This document shows, piece after piece, positions 15,293-29,339 of a stretch of 64,000 bases of DNA (position 1 is its first letter; every line of letters starts with the position of its first letter). Origin of the DNA: Typhlomys cinereus (taxonomy: Eukaryota > Chordata > Mammalia > Rodentia > Platacanthomyidae); NCBI GenBank assembly GCA_023101885.1, contig JALPQD010000405.1, positions 1,368,722 through 1,432,721 of the forward strand, read 5' to 3'. Under the pieces are notes generated by a model. It saw only the letters and a list, made by a program, of their open reading frames with translations, made no database searches and was not told the DNA's origin. The translations under genes were made by a program, and so were the position numbers.

Positions 15293-15602
15293 TTCTTTTG
15301 TACACATTTGTGTGTGTATGTGTGTGTATGCGTGTACACGCGCACACACCTGTGCACGTGTGTGCATATCAGAGGGTACTGTGTGCGCCTGTGGAGGCCT
15401 AAGAATGACTTTGGGAATTATTTGGGACTTCTTTACCTCCCCTTTTGCTTTGTTCCGGGGTTTCTCAGGTTCTGCCTTCCAGGACTGGAAATGTAGGCCG
15501 CCACCAATTCCACCTGGAGTTTTTATGTGGGAACCGAACTCAGGTCCTTCTGCTTTCGAAGCAGAGGCTTAACCCCTCTGCCATTATCTATCTCTCCAGC
15601 CC
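15293..15602 (-). repeat. tRNA-headed SINE (type B), minus orientation, with near-perfect target duplication
   Basis: It reads in reverse from ggggctggagagatagataa, through box B tctgcttcgaaagcagaagg-adjacent sequence, to a TG-rich end. Flanks ctgcctccctcttctt (15277-15292) and ctgcctccatcttcta (15603-15618) differ at two positions, so the insertion is older than the type A copies. Confidence 0.8.
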
Positions 15603-16339
15603 CTGCCTCCATCTTCTAAGGGCACTTGTCATTGCATTTAGGTCATTAGGCCAGTCCATCTCTCCATCTCAAGACCTTCACTGAATCTTTCTATAGAACC
15701 TCCAGTAGCTACAACATAGATAAGGAATTGGGACCTGGATATCTCTGGGGTCACTCTTTAGCCTATCACACCAAAAGAACCCAAGAATGTAGGTTTTTGA
15801 AGACATGTTTGAAAAAGCTAAATTCCTCTGGGTCTTTATCTTCAGATTACTCTGAGAACACATGGATCGTGCTTCTGGAAACTTGTGTTTCCAGGTCTGC
15901 TCCTGCCAATTATTTGCTCTGCGGCTACGAGCGCGTCATCTCATCTCTGCATCCAAGAACCACCATTTGTAAAATAAAGCTAATAAACTATATTGAAAAA
16001 TCTCTTTGCGGATCAAAAAGGTGTGCTATGAGAGAGTTCAGAATCACTAAGTAACTAGATACTCAGGAGGTCTGTCGTCACAGGCAATCGGCAATGAACA
16101 CCCATAAAAATTATTTATTTGATGTTTCATAGAAGCCTGGTGATTAAGACTAGTAAGTTTATATATTTGATACTCAGCACAACCCTAGGAACCATTAAAG
16201 ATATGTCTGTCACCTTAGGCCTGTGCTGCATGTAAAATGAAAATAACTGTCCCTCCTCAATGCGTCTGACTGTTGGAGGCTCAGAGGAGGTCAGTCAGAC
16301 ATTGCACAATGCTTGATGCAGAAATGCACTGGATAAAAT

Positions 16340-16495
16340 GTGCACTCTTTATAGAGTTACCATCCCCATTTTATAGCGAAGCATTCTGAGGTTTGATGAG
16401 AAGTTATTTGTCCAGAGTCACAGAGGGAACAAATGTCAGAGCTGGGGACTGAGCCCTAGCCCAGGGAGCCAATGCGTCTTTCAGAACTAGCCACA
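16340..16495 (-). repeat. MIR, minus orientation
   Basis: The text ccatccccattttatagcga, gaagttatttgtccagagtc, agagctggggactgagccct is the familiar reverse read of MIR (cccattttacagatgagg...). Confidence 0.7.
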
Positions 16496-16724
16496 CAGTT
16501 CTGGTGGTGCGACCCCATCTTTATGGGTTCATTTCTGTCATCATGACATGTGCATGAATCCCAGGGTCTGATGAAATAAGGCGTGTTGACATTTTAACAC
16601 AGTAGCAGAGGGAGATGGGAAGACAAAGACATAGGTACAATGAGGAGGGGCAGGTTCAACCTAGTCCCTGTTCAGCGCACTGCAGCTTCTGCTTGGAGAC
16701 GCAGCTTTATTTGGTATAAATATA

Positions 16725-16884
16725 GCACGATACTGGGGCGACACATTCCATAAACTACTTGCTGTGCAAGCACGAATACCTGAGTTTGGTATTTAAAACA
16801 TATGTTTTAAAAAAGCTGAATGAATCAGGGAGCTCCAGATTCAGCAAGAGGCACGGTCTCAAAAAAAAAAAAAAAAAAAAAAAA
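16725..16884 (+). repeat. SINE ending in a poly(A) run
   Basis: A tRNA-like word (tgtgcaagcacgaatacctg) is followed by gagctccagattcagcaaga, cacggtctc and a 24-nt A run at 16861-16884. A perfect 20-bp palindrome sits inside it at 16792-16811. A second SINE begins directly after the A run. Confidence 0.6.
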
Positions 16885-17275
16885 GATAGAGTGCTGGGGA
16901 TATGGTTCAGTGGGTAAAGTGCTTACAGAACAAGTCTGAGAAACCCAATTCCTATCCCCAGACTCATGTCAATCTGGACACAATAACACACACTGTAATC
17001 CCAGTGCTCCTGCAGAGAGATTACAGGCATGAATGGGAGAGGGCAAGCATGAGTGGGAGAATCCTTAGGAGCACTCAGGCCAGCTAGTCTGGCATGTGCA
17101 GAGGAGAGCAACAGACGCTTTGTCTCCAACAAGATGGAAGGTGAGGTTGTCCTTTGACCTCAACACATGTACCATGGCAAGCACATGCCCAAATTCACAC
17201 AGACAAAAGCACATGCGCATACATATACACACATTGCTCACATATACACATGCAAAGCTAAAAATAATGTGGGGA
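16885..17275 (+). repeat. B2-superfamily SINE, diverged
   Basis: It starts gtgctggggatatggttcag, carries gtaatcccagtgctcctgca and a long CA-rich 3' part. It adjoins the preceding SINE, giving a two-element cluster. Confidence 0.6.
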
Positions 17276-17309
17276 GGTATTGAGGAAGACACTTAACTTT
17301 AACCTCTGG

Positions 17310-17312
<3 letters not shown>

Positions 17313-17357
<45 letters not shown>

Positions 17358-17372
17358 GAGAGAGAGAGAGAG
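17313..17372 (+). repeat. Compound (CA)n(GA)n microsatellite
   Basis: About 20 CA units (17313-17354) run directly into about nine GA units (17355-17372). Confidence 0.9.
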
Positions 17373-17998
17373 CACAATGCCAGTTGATGCAAATGACTAA
17401 GCCTTTGGTCTGCACACTTTTTAACCGAAATAATTTTTCCTGCCTAATTGTGGAAATAAACTTAACAGCGCCACCACCAACAGAGCATTTACCTCGTGAC
17501 TTCAGTGTTGGCAGTGGCACAGGCTGTACACTTTTCTAAGCATCTTTTGTAGTCACAGATGTGTGCTGAGCAAGTTTGCATTAGCTTCGGGGTGCATCAA
17601 CATGTGTCCTTAGGAAGTTTGTTGGAAGAGAAAAAAGTCCCTCATCTAACACAAGCGATGAACTCTCTTCTTTCTAAAAAACACATATGTTGGGGTTTGT
17701 CTCAGGAAACTTGTGTAACATTTGAAGAGAAGCTTCTTCAGAAATGATAAATTTTGATGTTCCACAGGCACGAGAAGATTAATAAAAAGGAATTGAGATT
17801 TTACAGATGAGGAAAACCAGAGCTTCTCTGAATTCCCTTATCAACAGAAGAGGTTGGGAAGGGAGGGAAGAGAGAGAAAGAAAAGTAAAGGAGAGAAAGA
17901 CTTTTTGAAGGCAATTAGCATTTAATATGAATATTCAAGAAGAAGGAATCTGGGCCTGTGATTTCTCTCCCACACCTCTAGTTATTGGCCAGGTGAGC

Positions 17999-17999
<1 letters not shown>

Positions 18000-18053
<54 letters not shown>
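18000..18053 (+). repeat. (CA)n microsatellite, about 27 units
   Basis: An uninterrupted CA run, the longest in the window and likely polymorphic. Confidence 0.92.
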
Positions 18054-18055
<2 letters not shown>

Positions 18056-19204
18056 TCTTCACCTATTGTCTTCTCGTCTCTACAGAGCTCATCAGACTGC
18101 CATACTTGTGCACCAGAATCTGGCATCTACCCCAAAAGGCCTTCTTCTCTCTCCATTTCAACATGCAGATGTGCAAATTCCTGTCTCCTTCGGTTGCTGA
18201 CAAGAAACGCTGCCATCACCCCCTTGTCTAGCATGCAAATTCTGAGGAAAAACTGTGAAGGAGAGGGAGCCAGAAACCTGGTTTTCTTAAGCACAAAGTT
18301 AATGTCACGGGTTGAACTCAGCAGCATCCACCAAATCATACTAGTCCAAAACACATACTTAACCAAACCTCTATATCGTCCCCACATCTGTTATGCATCT
18401 CTGCCTGTTATATGAGTGTAAGGCATTCTGGCCCAAAGCTAGAAGAGTGAAGGAGGCATGGATGGCCACACCCAGATCACAGGATGGTCTATCAAACAGT
18501 ACCAACTCCCACTTCAACGGAGACAAAGACAGCTGGGGGAGGCAAAGGTCACTCAAGAGAAGACAAGCAAAAAAATAAAACAATTACCATGAAGGATGAC
18601 CCAACCGATCAACCCTGGAGGACTTGAGAGCCAAAACACCCAGGAAGTATCTCTAGAAAGCAGTTTCAGCAGAATGCCTAGGTTTAGAGTTTTACTGAAT
18701 GAAAATACAGCTTCCTCTTTAGCCAGAGTAATTCCAAGGCTCACTTTCACCAATGCTTCCAAGATCTTAACCAAGGAAATGAAGAGCTATCGGATTATCC
18801 ACATTCAAACTCGTGGCAACCTGTGACAAACGCAGACACACATGAATGCTATTTCATTCTTCGCCCAGCTGTGAGCACCTGAGAATTAAATAAAATCTGC
18901 AGTTCTGTACAATGCCACAAGCAAAATCATCTAGCCACATGCTGCTCTTTGGGTTAACTGAATATAGCTTTATCGTGGGGCTGTAGCACATTAATAGATA
19001 TGTTAAAACCAAAGGATTGTTCTGTGCTGGACATAGAAGGTGAAGGGAGAGAGATGAAGATGAATGCTTTTAGTAAAACAACACAGAAAGTAAAAAATAA
19101 AATAAAAACAAAAAACACACACGCACACAGACACACACACCTGTTATCTGATAATTCACAGACATATAGTTCCCTTAAAAATAGGAAAGAATCAGCAATT
19201 CCTT

Positions 19205-19435
19205 TGCTTGTCTGTTGTTTATCGAGACAGGGTCTCATGTATCCTAGGCTGTCACTGAGCTTCCTAAGTAACCAAGGATGATCTTGAATACCCGGACCTC
19301 CTGCCTCTGCCTCCCAAATGCTGGGGTTTCAGGTACACATCACCAGGCCTGTTCCATGCGGTGTTTGGGACTGGACCTGGGGCTTCATACATTCTAGGCA
19401 GGCATTCCACCAACTAAGCTGCATTCCCCATCTGT
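19205..19435 (-). repeat. B1/B4-like SINE, minus orientation
   Basis: It reads gagacagggtctcatgtatc, ctgcctctgcctcccaaatg, ctggggtttcaggtacacat, then a tRNA-like end caactaagctgcattcccca. The 7SL-like part followed by a tRNA-like part is the B4 plan. Confidence 0.7.
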
Positions 19436-20124
19436 AAGCTGCTGTTTTGCATAGACCATTCACCTTTCAGTTGTTTCATTTCAGTGTAAAGATTAAGAAA
19501 AAGATGCACTTTTTGCTTTTAAGAAAAATAATATATATTGAGTCAGTCTTCATCTATAATAGTTACACTAGCTTGATGTCCTTTAAAGATGTTTAATAAA
19601 CATTTTCCCATGAAATCTAGGAAACAGTCCCCACCACCCATTCATTCTTTATTTACTCCCCACCCCACTTCTCTATCTGTGTCTCATAAGCCCCAAGGCA
19701 TCCAGCTCCACATCATGTCTCGAGAGGTGTTCACCCCACTTTCACGAACTCTGATTTTTAAAAACTCTCTATTGAATATTTATTTTTCTAATCCATCTTT
19801 GGGTATCGGTGTCCTCTTTAGGACTCTTGATCATTCTCAGGCTCCAAGGGACATCTACACGATCAAGACCTCATGCATCTGACCACTCACCACATTCTCC
19901 AGTCACACGAACCAGGCAGAACAAGCAACGACCCTTTCCTGGGTCTTTTGCTGTTAAAGAACCAATGGAAGAAGCCCCCTCAGGAGGCTGTAGGTGCCCA
20001 AAGTCAAAGCACAGTGGAAAAAGCCTGCGTGGAAGGCGAGCAATACAGCGAAAAGAGACTAGTCACAAGCCATCAAATAGGAACCTAAAGGCAATTGGAT
20101 TTAATTTTCAAAAGTCGGAATGTG

Positions 20125-20450
20125 GGGAGTGAAGAGATGGCTCAGGGTGTAATGAGAGCCTGAGTTTGAATCCCCAGCATCTAGGTAAAAGCCAGAGCCG
20201 AGGTAACTGGAATCTGTTATCCCAGAGCTGGAGGCGGAGATGAGAGGAACCTAGGGACTTGGCCAGTCAGTCTAGCCAATCAATGAATCCCAGGTCCAGG
20301 GAGAAGGCCCCTATCTCAAGAAATAAGATGGTGGGTGATTGAAGAAGACACCCAAGGTGGACCTCAGACCTCCGCACAGGCACATGGGAATGTACACTCC
20401 CTCGCACATATACCCACCATACACACAGATACAAACCATCAGACCGTGGC
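20125..20450 (+). repeat. tRNA-headed SINE, older subfamily
   Basis: The head gagtgaagagatggctcagg and box B gagtttgaatccccagcatc are followed by a body with ccaatcaatgaatcccaggt. A fragment of the same body recurs at about 22590-22645, confirming a repeat family. Confidence 0.7.
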
Positions 20451-21836
20451 ACCTAAAAATGAACACCAATTCCTTCAAAGTTTTTTTTTTCCATTTGGCA
20501 ACTTGCTCTACCTGTGTTATCATTGCTTAAATTCTTTCCTGTATTCCTCTGTTGATAATTTATAGCCATACCCCATTTGTCTCCACTTGCCACGCCATCT
20601 AGTCCTCAGCATATTTAATAGGAGACGCAGACTGAGTGGTTAATAGCCGGACTCCTGCTGTATGAATCAGCCCTGCGGACAATCAAACTTGCCACATCAC
20701 TTGAAGTGATACACAGACCTCTCTCTGCTGACCTCCTCCCATCTCACACTCACAGAACAGAGATGAGAAGTACACTCACAACTAGTTTCCTACAACAGAA
20801 CCATCAGATCCCCCTTATTTTTCTCTGATAAGGGGGAACTAGTATGCCAGGATCTCTTATTTCATCCAACTTATTGGGTTCTTGGATATTTCTAATGCTT
20901 CAGTTTTATGGCTAGAGGATGCTACTGGCTCCACCCCAAGAACAGGGTCCCAAGTCCACATGACAGGAGAACTTCTCCTCTCATATAGTGGGAAAGATAT
21001 AGCAGGATCCTTCCAGCCTAGTTCTCGGAGGCTCCCGCCCAGTTTGCTCCTGAGCACTGAGAAAAAGGAATACAATATGTGAGAACATGAAAGATGTCTT
21101 TGCAAGAAACACTGATGATGCTAGCACCCCAGAATGGACATAGGGTTCCAAAGACCCAGGTCTCTCTTGCTTCTCCAAGTGAGCTGGAAGCTTGTGGGTG
21201 GGAGGAGTCTGTGCAGAACTACTGCTTCTGAAAGCCCCATCCTTCAAAGGATCTTACACAGCCAGACAAGTGGGCTGAGGGGAGAAGTACTTGCCTGGCA
21301 TGCAGTGAGTCTTGGACTCTATTTTCATGACAGAAAAACAAAACACTGATTTGGAGATGAAAGAAAAGCTGTATAATTTACCCAAGTGGCATCCAACGCA
21401 TGCTCAAAGGAGTCAGCGTTTGAGAAAGCTAAAATGTATATTTGAGGAAATATTTATAGTACATATGACAAAGAAAAGAATTGCTATGAACAATGTTTAC
21501 AAAGCATATTGTTACTACTGAACCATGCCAGTTTCTAGCCAAAGCCAATTCTACAATTACCATTGAGCATCCTTCCTCTCACCTTTCACTGCTACCATAC
21601 TCCCCACTATCCATTTGATCATTAGCAAACAAACGTGTTAAGTATAAATCAACAACCTTTAAAAGTATCTCCTGACCATCTTTCCCCAGCTAATTTATTA
21701 CACTGTATTCTAGAACTCCTCCTACAGCAGAACTCCATGAAAAAGTTGCCTTCAGTTTGTCTCCCATTCTCTCTCTTCTCTAGACCCCTGTGGTAGAGCC
21801 CGAACCTACGTATTATATATGCCAAGCAAGAACACC

Positions 21837-21896
21837 ACTGGAGCTGCACCCCAGCTACTGGAGCTGCACCCCAGCTACTGGAGCTGCACCCCAGCT
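21837..21896 (+). repeat. 20-bp tandem repeat, three exact copies
   Basis: The unit actggagctgcaccccagct occurs three times without change. It is the end of a SINE (gctgcaccccag-type tRNA head, reverse) that seems to have been locally multiplied. Confidence 0.92.
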
Positions 21897-22729
21897 CCTG
21901 TCATCACCTCTTAAACCATCTTTGTCCAGGCTGTGGTTTCTTCAATCCAGTCTGTTGAGTTAGCTGCAGCTAAAAAGAGAAATGTTTCCAGCGCTTTATC
22001 TCTGCAGACACAATACCCAACAAATTGGTTTTTGTTTTCAATTGGTGGGGGTGAGATGACAGATGGCTTATCTTTTTTTCTTTGTGATTTGGTACTGCCT
22101 GAACTTTACATAAATGATAAGTTTCTGTTACCTCTCTAAACAAAGGGGGATACCATTTTCCCCATGTATAAAGTAACTATCTTGGCTTTACAGAGCACTT
22201 CATCTGTGCCTATATGTCAAAAATGAGGAGTTGGAAATAAAACTAAGATAAATAAACTTGTTCATTTTATAGAAAAATGCTTGCTAAAATATGCAGTAGC
22301 TCCATGCTTCTGAGAAACATTTGGATGACTTTTTATTGGTGTAGACTCTAAATCAATATTTTTCTAGCTGGAGGTTATGATCTTTTCTTGGACAGATGAC
22401 AGGAAGAAAGATCAATGGTGGGTACAGAGGCCAGAATGGGGCATTAGAAGTCTGAATATGATCCTTGGGTCATGAGGTTAACCCTTCTCTCATCTGATGT
22501 ACCCTTCCTGTTCCCTTCAGCGGGCACGCATGCACATGCACACACATGCACACATATGCATGCACACAGGACAATTCTGAGGTCTTGTTGGCCACCCAGT
22601 CTAGCTAATCAATGAATCCCAGGTCCAGGGAGAGATCTCACCTCAAGAAATGTGTGTATGGGTTGCATGCGTGTGTATATGCATGCCGATATGTGGAGGG
22701 TGCACATATATGTATATGTGAATGGTGGG

Positions 22730-22996
22730 AGGCAAGCTTCCTATTAGGAATCATCATCTATGACTCTTCCAACCCCCCCCCTTTTTTTCGGCTGGGTCTT
22801 TATTAAATAAACCCAGAACTGGCCTATAGAACAAGTCTAGCTAGCCATCTTACTTTGAGGATTCCCAGGGCTGGAAATACAGGTGGGCTAAGACCCCCAT
22901 CTGACAGTTTATGTGAATCTGGGAATCTGAACAGATCTCCAGTCCTTTTGCATGCACAGCAACCTCTTTAACCACTGAGCTGCCTCCCTCGCCTGC
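22730..22996 (-). repeat. B4-like SINE, minus orientation
   Basis: The body cccagaactggcctatagaa, attcccagggctggaaatac leads to the tRNA-like end aacctctttaaccactgagctg-type words near 22965-22995. A CA/TG tail lies at 22520-22720, partly mixed with another SINE fragment. Confidence 0.6.
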
Positions 22997-23181
22997 ACAC
23001 ACATTCTTTATTACCCGAGCAATACCCTTATTTCTCCTACTTGCTCTCTTTGTGAGACCATCACACTTCTCCTTGCTAAGTCAGCTCTTTGGCTACTACT
23101 TTTCTTTCCTATCTTTCCCAGGTAGCTCCCTTCTTGTCTTGGTCTAAACATATTAGTTGAGTTCCTTCAAATTTGTGAGAT

Positions 23182-23452
23182 GGGGGCTGGAGAGGTGGCT
23201 CAGGGGTTAAGCCTCTGCCTTGCAGGCAGAAGGTCCCAAGTTCAGATCCTAGACCCACGTATAGATGTCGGGCAGAAGCGGGGGCGGCCTGTGTTTCTGG
23301 TCCTGGTAGGGCGGAGCCTGTGAATCCCAGGGCAGAGTAAGCGAGGAGGAGGTGGAGGCATCCATGGTGGTTCCTGAATTCGTCCGTGGTTCTACACATG
23401 CATGCGCGCGCACACATACATACGCACACACATGCACAATTGAATAAAAAAT
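23182..23452 (+). repeat. tRNA-headed SINE (type A)
   Basis: The copy starts gggggctggagaggtggctc, has gtcccaagttcagatcctag as box B, and a GC-rich body close to the 4113 copy (tttctggtcctggtagggcg). It ends caattgaataaaaaa. I could not settle its target duplication. Confidence 0.85.
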
Positions 23453-25177
23453 GTATGAAATGAACATAATTCCCACTTTCAAATTCAACAGTTAGAAACA
23501 CAGTTTTGAGGCAACAAGTCCATGGAGCTCAAAACGCTTCTAAATGAAATATTTTAAGAGACTAAGAATAGTTTCAAAGAACCAACACTCATGAGAGCTG
23601 AAACTCAGAACGCTGCGATTTGTGTGTACATACGCATTTGTTGAATGTGATCTCAGTTGAAACCAATCTTTCTTATCAGAAGGAAAAGGACATGGATATG
23701 ATGCACAGCACAGGTCTAAAAGTGTGTGAGGCAGTGTTCATTGAACTGTCCTCTGGACTATAGGGGGAGCTTTTCTTTCACATACAGCTATATTTTTTAA
23801 ATGTTCTGTGACTATCACAATTGCCTATATAAATTCAACACATTAATTGTATGCACCTCAGAGAGAAAAGGGAAGGGAAGGAATAGCAGGAAGGCAAGAC
23901 ATGGAAGAAAGAAGGTGAGTGACAGGGACAGGAGATACAGCTTTACATCTCGAGTGCCACATCCAGCAAGCCCAAGAGTCCATTCTTCCTTCTGGTCATA
24001 GATCCATAGACCTCAGTCAGGTCCCACGCCAAGGAAATCATGAAATGGATCTGGGGCTGCGGGGTTCAGTGACAGGAAACTTGCTAACATGTATGACACC
24101 TGAATTCCATCCCAGCATCACAAAAGAGTGAGACAGGAGGAAGGAAGGAGGAAGGAGACTGTTGTTTCAAGTTCAGTTTGAGAGGGAAGGCAGAAGGCTG
24201 TTTCAACAGCATTCTTGCTGAAAGGGGAATATTAACAGCTTTCTGCCAGGGGTGGAGACCATCCCCATGCTCCCGAATGCTCTGCTGGCGAGCCACTGGA
24301 GTTCCCACAACTGCAGCTCCCCACTTCTGCTTGGCCACCAAAGCTCCAGGAACCACTTAAAACGCAGGTTTATCTGTTTTCAAGAACTAAATCTCCCAAT
24401 GGGTACCTCATCTGCAGGCACCCCCAAGGGAAGGTGTGGGGCGGCGTTGGGGCTCCCAGCCAGAGCCTCGGCTATCTCTTTTGGCACAAGTTCTCAGAGA
24501 TGAGACCATGTCTAGCGGGGATCTTCTCCAGATTAGACAGCCTTGGCTCCACCAAAACACACAGCTTTGTTTTTACCATACATCACTCGTGGCAAGTCTC
24601 CTTGTTTTTCCCTCTGCGCATCCACAGGTCAAATAACTGTGTGTTCCCAACAGTCTGCAAACGTCTTGGAGCAGCAGAGGGACATTCATTTTGCTCCGTG
24701 CTCTCTCCATGCCTCTATTGTGTTGGATTTCCCACTCCCCTACCCAGTCCCCCGGAGAGTAACTTCCTCTCTTGTTTTAGTAACTTGGACCACAGTCAAG
24801 GTTGATGTGTTTCTCCATTTTTGCAGGATATTTTCTCCAGGAGAGACAAAACAGAGGCCAACAGGGTAGCCGAGGCGTACGAGCAGCCTTAGGAAGTCAG
24901 CAGACACTGAAGAATACATAACCAAAATGGTTTCAAACAAATGCAAAGCCGATGGCAGGAAACATCAGAAATGGAAGTCCTTGAAAGAGAGGACTAATGA
25001 GGGATACTAATGAGGGATTCCTCCAGCAAGTTCTTTTCAGAGGAACTCGCTTTAAAATTTGCAGTCCTGTTTTTATGGAAGAGTTGAGAAGGTGGGGGTT
25101 TCACAATACTAAATGAACGTGAAATGTAGTATTCTTCCATTGGAAGTAATGATGCGGAGATTGGAAGACAGGTAATG

Positions 25178-25490
25178 AGGGCTGGGAAAGGGCTCAGGGG
25201 TTAAAGTCTTTGCCTCATAAGTATGGAACTGAATTCAGATCCCCAGATCTTGTGTAAAACTTCCAGGTGGAAATGGCAGCAGCTGGTAATTCCAGACCCC
25301 GGAAAGCAGAGCCTGGAAAACCCCAGAACAAAGCAGTAAAGTGGAAGAGCAAATTGGGATAATTCCAGATGTCACCCTTAGGCCTCCACAAGCACACACA
25401 CTCATGTGTCCCCTAATACCTACACATGTACTCCCAAGCACACATAAGCATCCGTGTATACAAACATACAAACACACACACACACACAGG
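25178..25490 (+). repeat. tRNA-headed SINE (type B)
   Basis: The head agggctgggaaagggctcag, body aagcagagcctggaaaaccc and gatgtcacccttaggcctcc match the copies at 10243 and 55936. It ends in a CA-rich run and ggg-aaaaaa. Confidence 0.8.
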
Positions 25491-27062
25491 GAAAAAAAGG
25501 AAATGGATAAGACAGAAGACAAAGGAATAAACCAATGGTCAGGTACAGGTTACAACCAGATCATCCTGTTCTCCTTTTAACCGGTTCACCTAACTTAAAA
25601 TTCTGTTCTCACCCATCCTAAGATGTCTTGGTAGACTTTGGGGAGCGGGGAGGGAAAACTCTACGAAGTTACTTTTCCTAAGTAACTTCTTCAAGGACAA
25701 AACACAAGCAACAATGTGCTTGGGGGGTTAGTTTAGTTCTATGACCTTTCAATAAAGGAATTGATCCTTGTTTTTCTGGGTGGCAGGGAAATTCTGGCTT
25801 TTTCTTGAGGAAAAAAAAGATTGTCAGTGTTTCTTCTCACTGAGAAGAATCAATTCTTTCCATAGGACTCTCTGAATCAAGTCAGGATTTGAGAAATCTG
25901 TTTTTTTATTTCAGAACTTTCCCAATATGCAATTAACGGATCAATGAAAGCGTGTCTAATTTTCTTTTCCTTATACAAGACTAAACAAGAGAGATTATTC
26001 ACACTTTATGCTTCGCCCTGACAATTACGTTTTCTGACTCTCGACAAGTGACAAACATCATGTAACTAAAGACCTTTAAAAGCATCGAAATTATCTCAAT
26101 TACAGAAAGACTCAGATCCAAACACATGCCAAGATTCCTTATCTGTAATTTTTGGAATTAAACCACCAAACTCATATCCCAGCATGAAGAAATTTTAAAA
26201 ATTTAAACATCCTGCTTACTTCACAATCACATTCTGCCTGTTCTTGGCATTTAACCTGGGGAGAGTTGCTAAATTCTGAACGGCAAAGGGAGGGACCCAG
26301 AAACCAAGAAAGGTAAGAGAATTTGAGCATAGGTAGCACAACAGCACACCAACACTGTTAGCAGCCCCTTGGATGGAAGTGGAAAAATTATTCAAAGCAA
26401 CAGAGGGTCGTTTCACTTTCCGATTCAGCGAGAAGAGCTAGAGATTTTGAATAAAATAGCAGAGTAATTGAGAGGAGGGTTGGGGAGAATAATCTTATGA
26501 TAAGCTTCACAAATCACTGGGGATATAACAAAAAAAAAGACAGAAGGAAAGAATGAAGAAGGAAGTAAGCTGGCTCTGGTGTTTACGCAGAGAAAGTAGC
26601 ATCAGTTACAAAGATGTCATAGAGTAGAAGCTACAGAAAAGTTAAGGAGGCAGAGAGTCCTTCAAAGTCTGACTACAGATGTAAAGAGTCAGTTCTCTCT
26701 GAGAAATGTGAAAAGGATATATAGAGAAAAACAAGTTTAAGTTATTTCTAAGACTGAAAGAGCAAACAGATCTAAAAGAACCAGTTTGAAAGATGGGAAT
26801 TGGGTGCTTTTGTGCAACATTCACAAGGAAACCAGAAAGGTGCCTCCCACATGAGTTTTAACATTGCCCCGAAGGGGTATATTAGTGAGAGATGCCATCA
26901 CAACTCCACGTGGCCCATAGGATGCTCTGATAAACAAGAAGAGGAGAGGGCTGAGACGGGCGTAGGCCTGTCACCATCTCCAAATACTACCCTGATTACC
27001 CATGCCAGTCCTAACTCCTGCATTGCCCCAAATGTCAATCAATGAGCCCATTGTCCACTCAC

Positions 27063-27113
27063 TTGCTCTGCCCTTCTGTCCATTTCACTGAGCTGGAGCT
27101 CCCAGCAGCCACT
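27063..27113 (-). CDS. WT1: WT1 exon 5, the alternatively spliced 17-residue cassette
   Basis: This 51-bp exon encodes VAAGSSSSVKWTEGQSN and can be included or skipped without changing the frame. The acceptor is cttctcttctag before 27113 and the donor is gtgagt after 27063. In placental mammals this insert modulates activation by WT1 and binds partner proteins; it is generally described as absent from non-mammalian WT1. All 17 residues look intact, so both +17AA and -17AA isoforms are expected. Whether both are made here cannot be read from DNA. Confidence 0.96.
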
Positions 27114-28202
<1,089 letters not shown>

Positions 28203-28859
28203 TTAGAGACATAAGCATCCACATAGAGCTAGAATGGTGTCTTCAAAGGCAACAGAGTTCTAACTAGATTTTACAGTGCGAGCCTCCACATCAGAATGAC
28301 TGATCAATACTTGAATCTAAAAAGATCTTCATTTCACCCTCCCACTGAAGTTGGCATAGTTTTTTCACTCCACACACAGCAGAATGGATTTATGAGGCTA
28401 ATTGGGGAGCTTGAAGAAAAAAACACCTTAGTATATATAGTGAACATTGGAGTTTCTAAAAAGTATAAACCCTGGAGGGAAAAAAATTAGAGGGAGTCAA
28501 ACTTTGAAAGCTTTCACAGGCTGGACAGTTTAACATTAAAGTTAAAAGCCTGGGGCTGAGAGAAAGAAGATTAATTATTGTGAAGAGGCCATTAAGTTTT
28601 TTTTAATCAAAAGGGTAAGTATCACACAAGTTATGAGGGTCTGAAAAGTTGGAGTGATGGTTGATGGATGGGCTAATATATGGGGATGAGACAAAGAAGC
28701 TAAAGAGGATGATAAATCCAGCATACAGCCTAAGAAGTTATTCTGTATGAATTTTACAAATCCCGATACAAGTCAAAAGAAGTTTCAATAAAAAAAGCAG
28801 CCAATGATTTACATTAAGACCCCAAAAGGGAAAATAACACCTCCATGTAAACTAACCCA

Positions 28860-29220
28860 GAGCTATTCTCTCCCCTTTGAACTTATCCTAATCAATCCTA
28901 GCACATGATTCAGTTCTGAGACATCTGCTACATAACCACGCTCTATCAGGAACACATTTAGGCCAGAACCAAAATGGTTAATTATGAAATCCAAGGCCCA
29001 TGAGATTAATGGTTTGTCTGGAAACCTTTGGTCTAAACACATTTCCGAAGAAAATTTTCCCTCTACCTTCACGGCAGAAGCGAGGCGAGATAAGAAGCAT
29101 TCAATATCTCACATGTGATACCAGATCACAAATCCTGGACAATCTCCGTCTTGTCACGGAATTCCTTTCCATTGCTTCATCTGGGCAGAGGCAGCAGGGA
29201 ACTTTAATTCAGAGATGATT
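28860..29220. promoter_or_regulatory. Candidate conserved noncoding element in intron 3
   Basis: This stretch is free of recognisable repeats, has balanced composition and contains several homeodomain-like cores (taatcaat, ttaattat, attaatgg). It sits next to an even more convincing element. Conservation is inferred from texture only; no alignment was possible. Confidence 0.3.
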
Positions 29221-29289
29221 TTCTCCAGAGCCAAATGTACTGAGAAATCCCACAGAAATCGAAGCAGCACTAGATAAAGGAATAAATCA

Positions 29290-29313
29290 ATATCTCTCTC
29301 TCTCTCTCTCTCT
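29290..29313 (+). repeat. (TC)n microsatellite
   Basis: About twelve TC units between the two candidate conserved elements. Confidence 0.85.
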
Positions 29314-29339
29314 TTTCTCTACCACTGCTTGATAAACCA

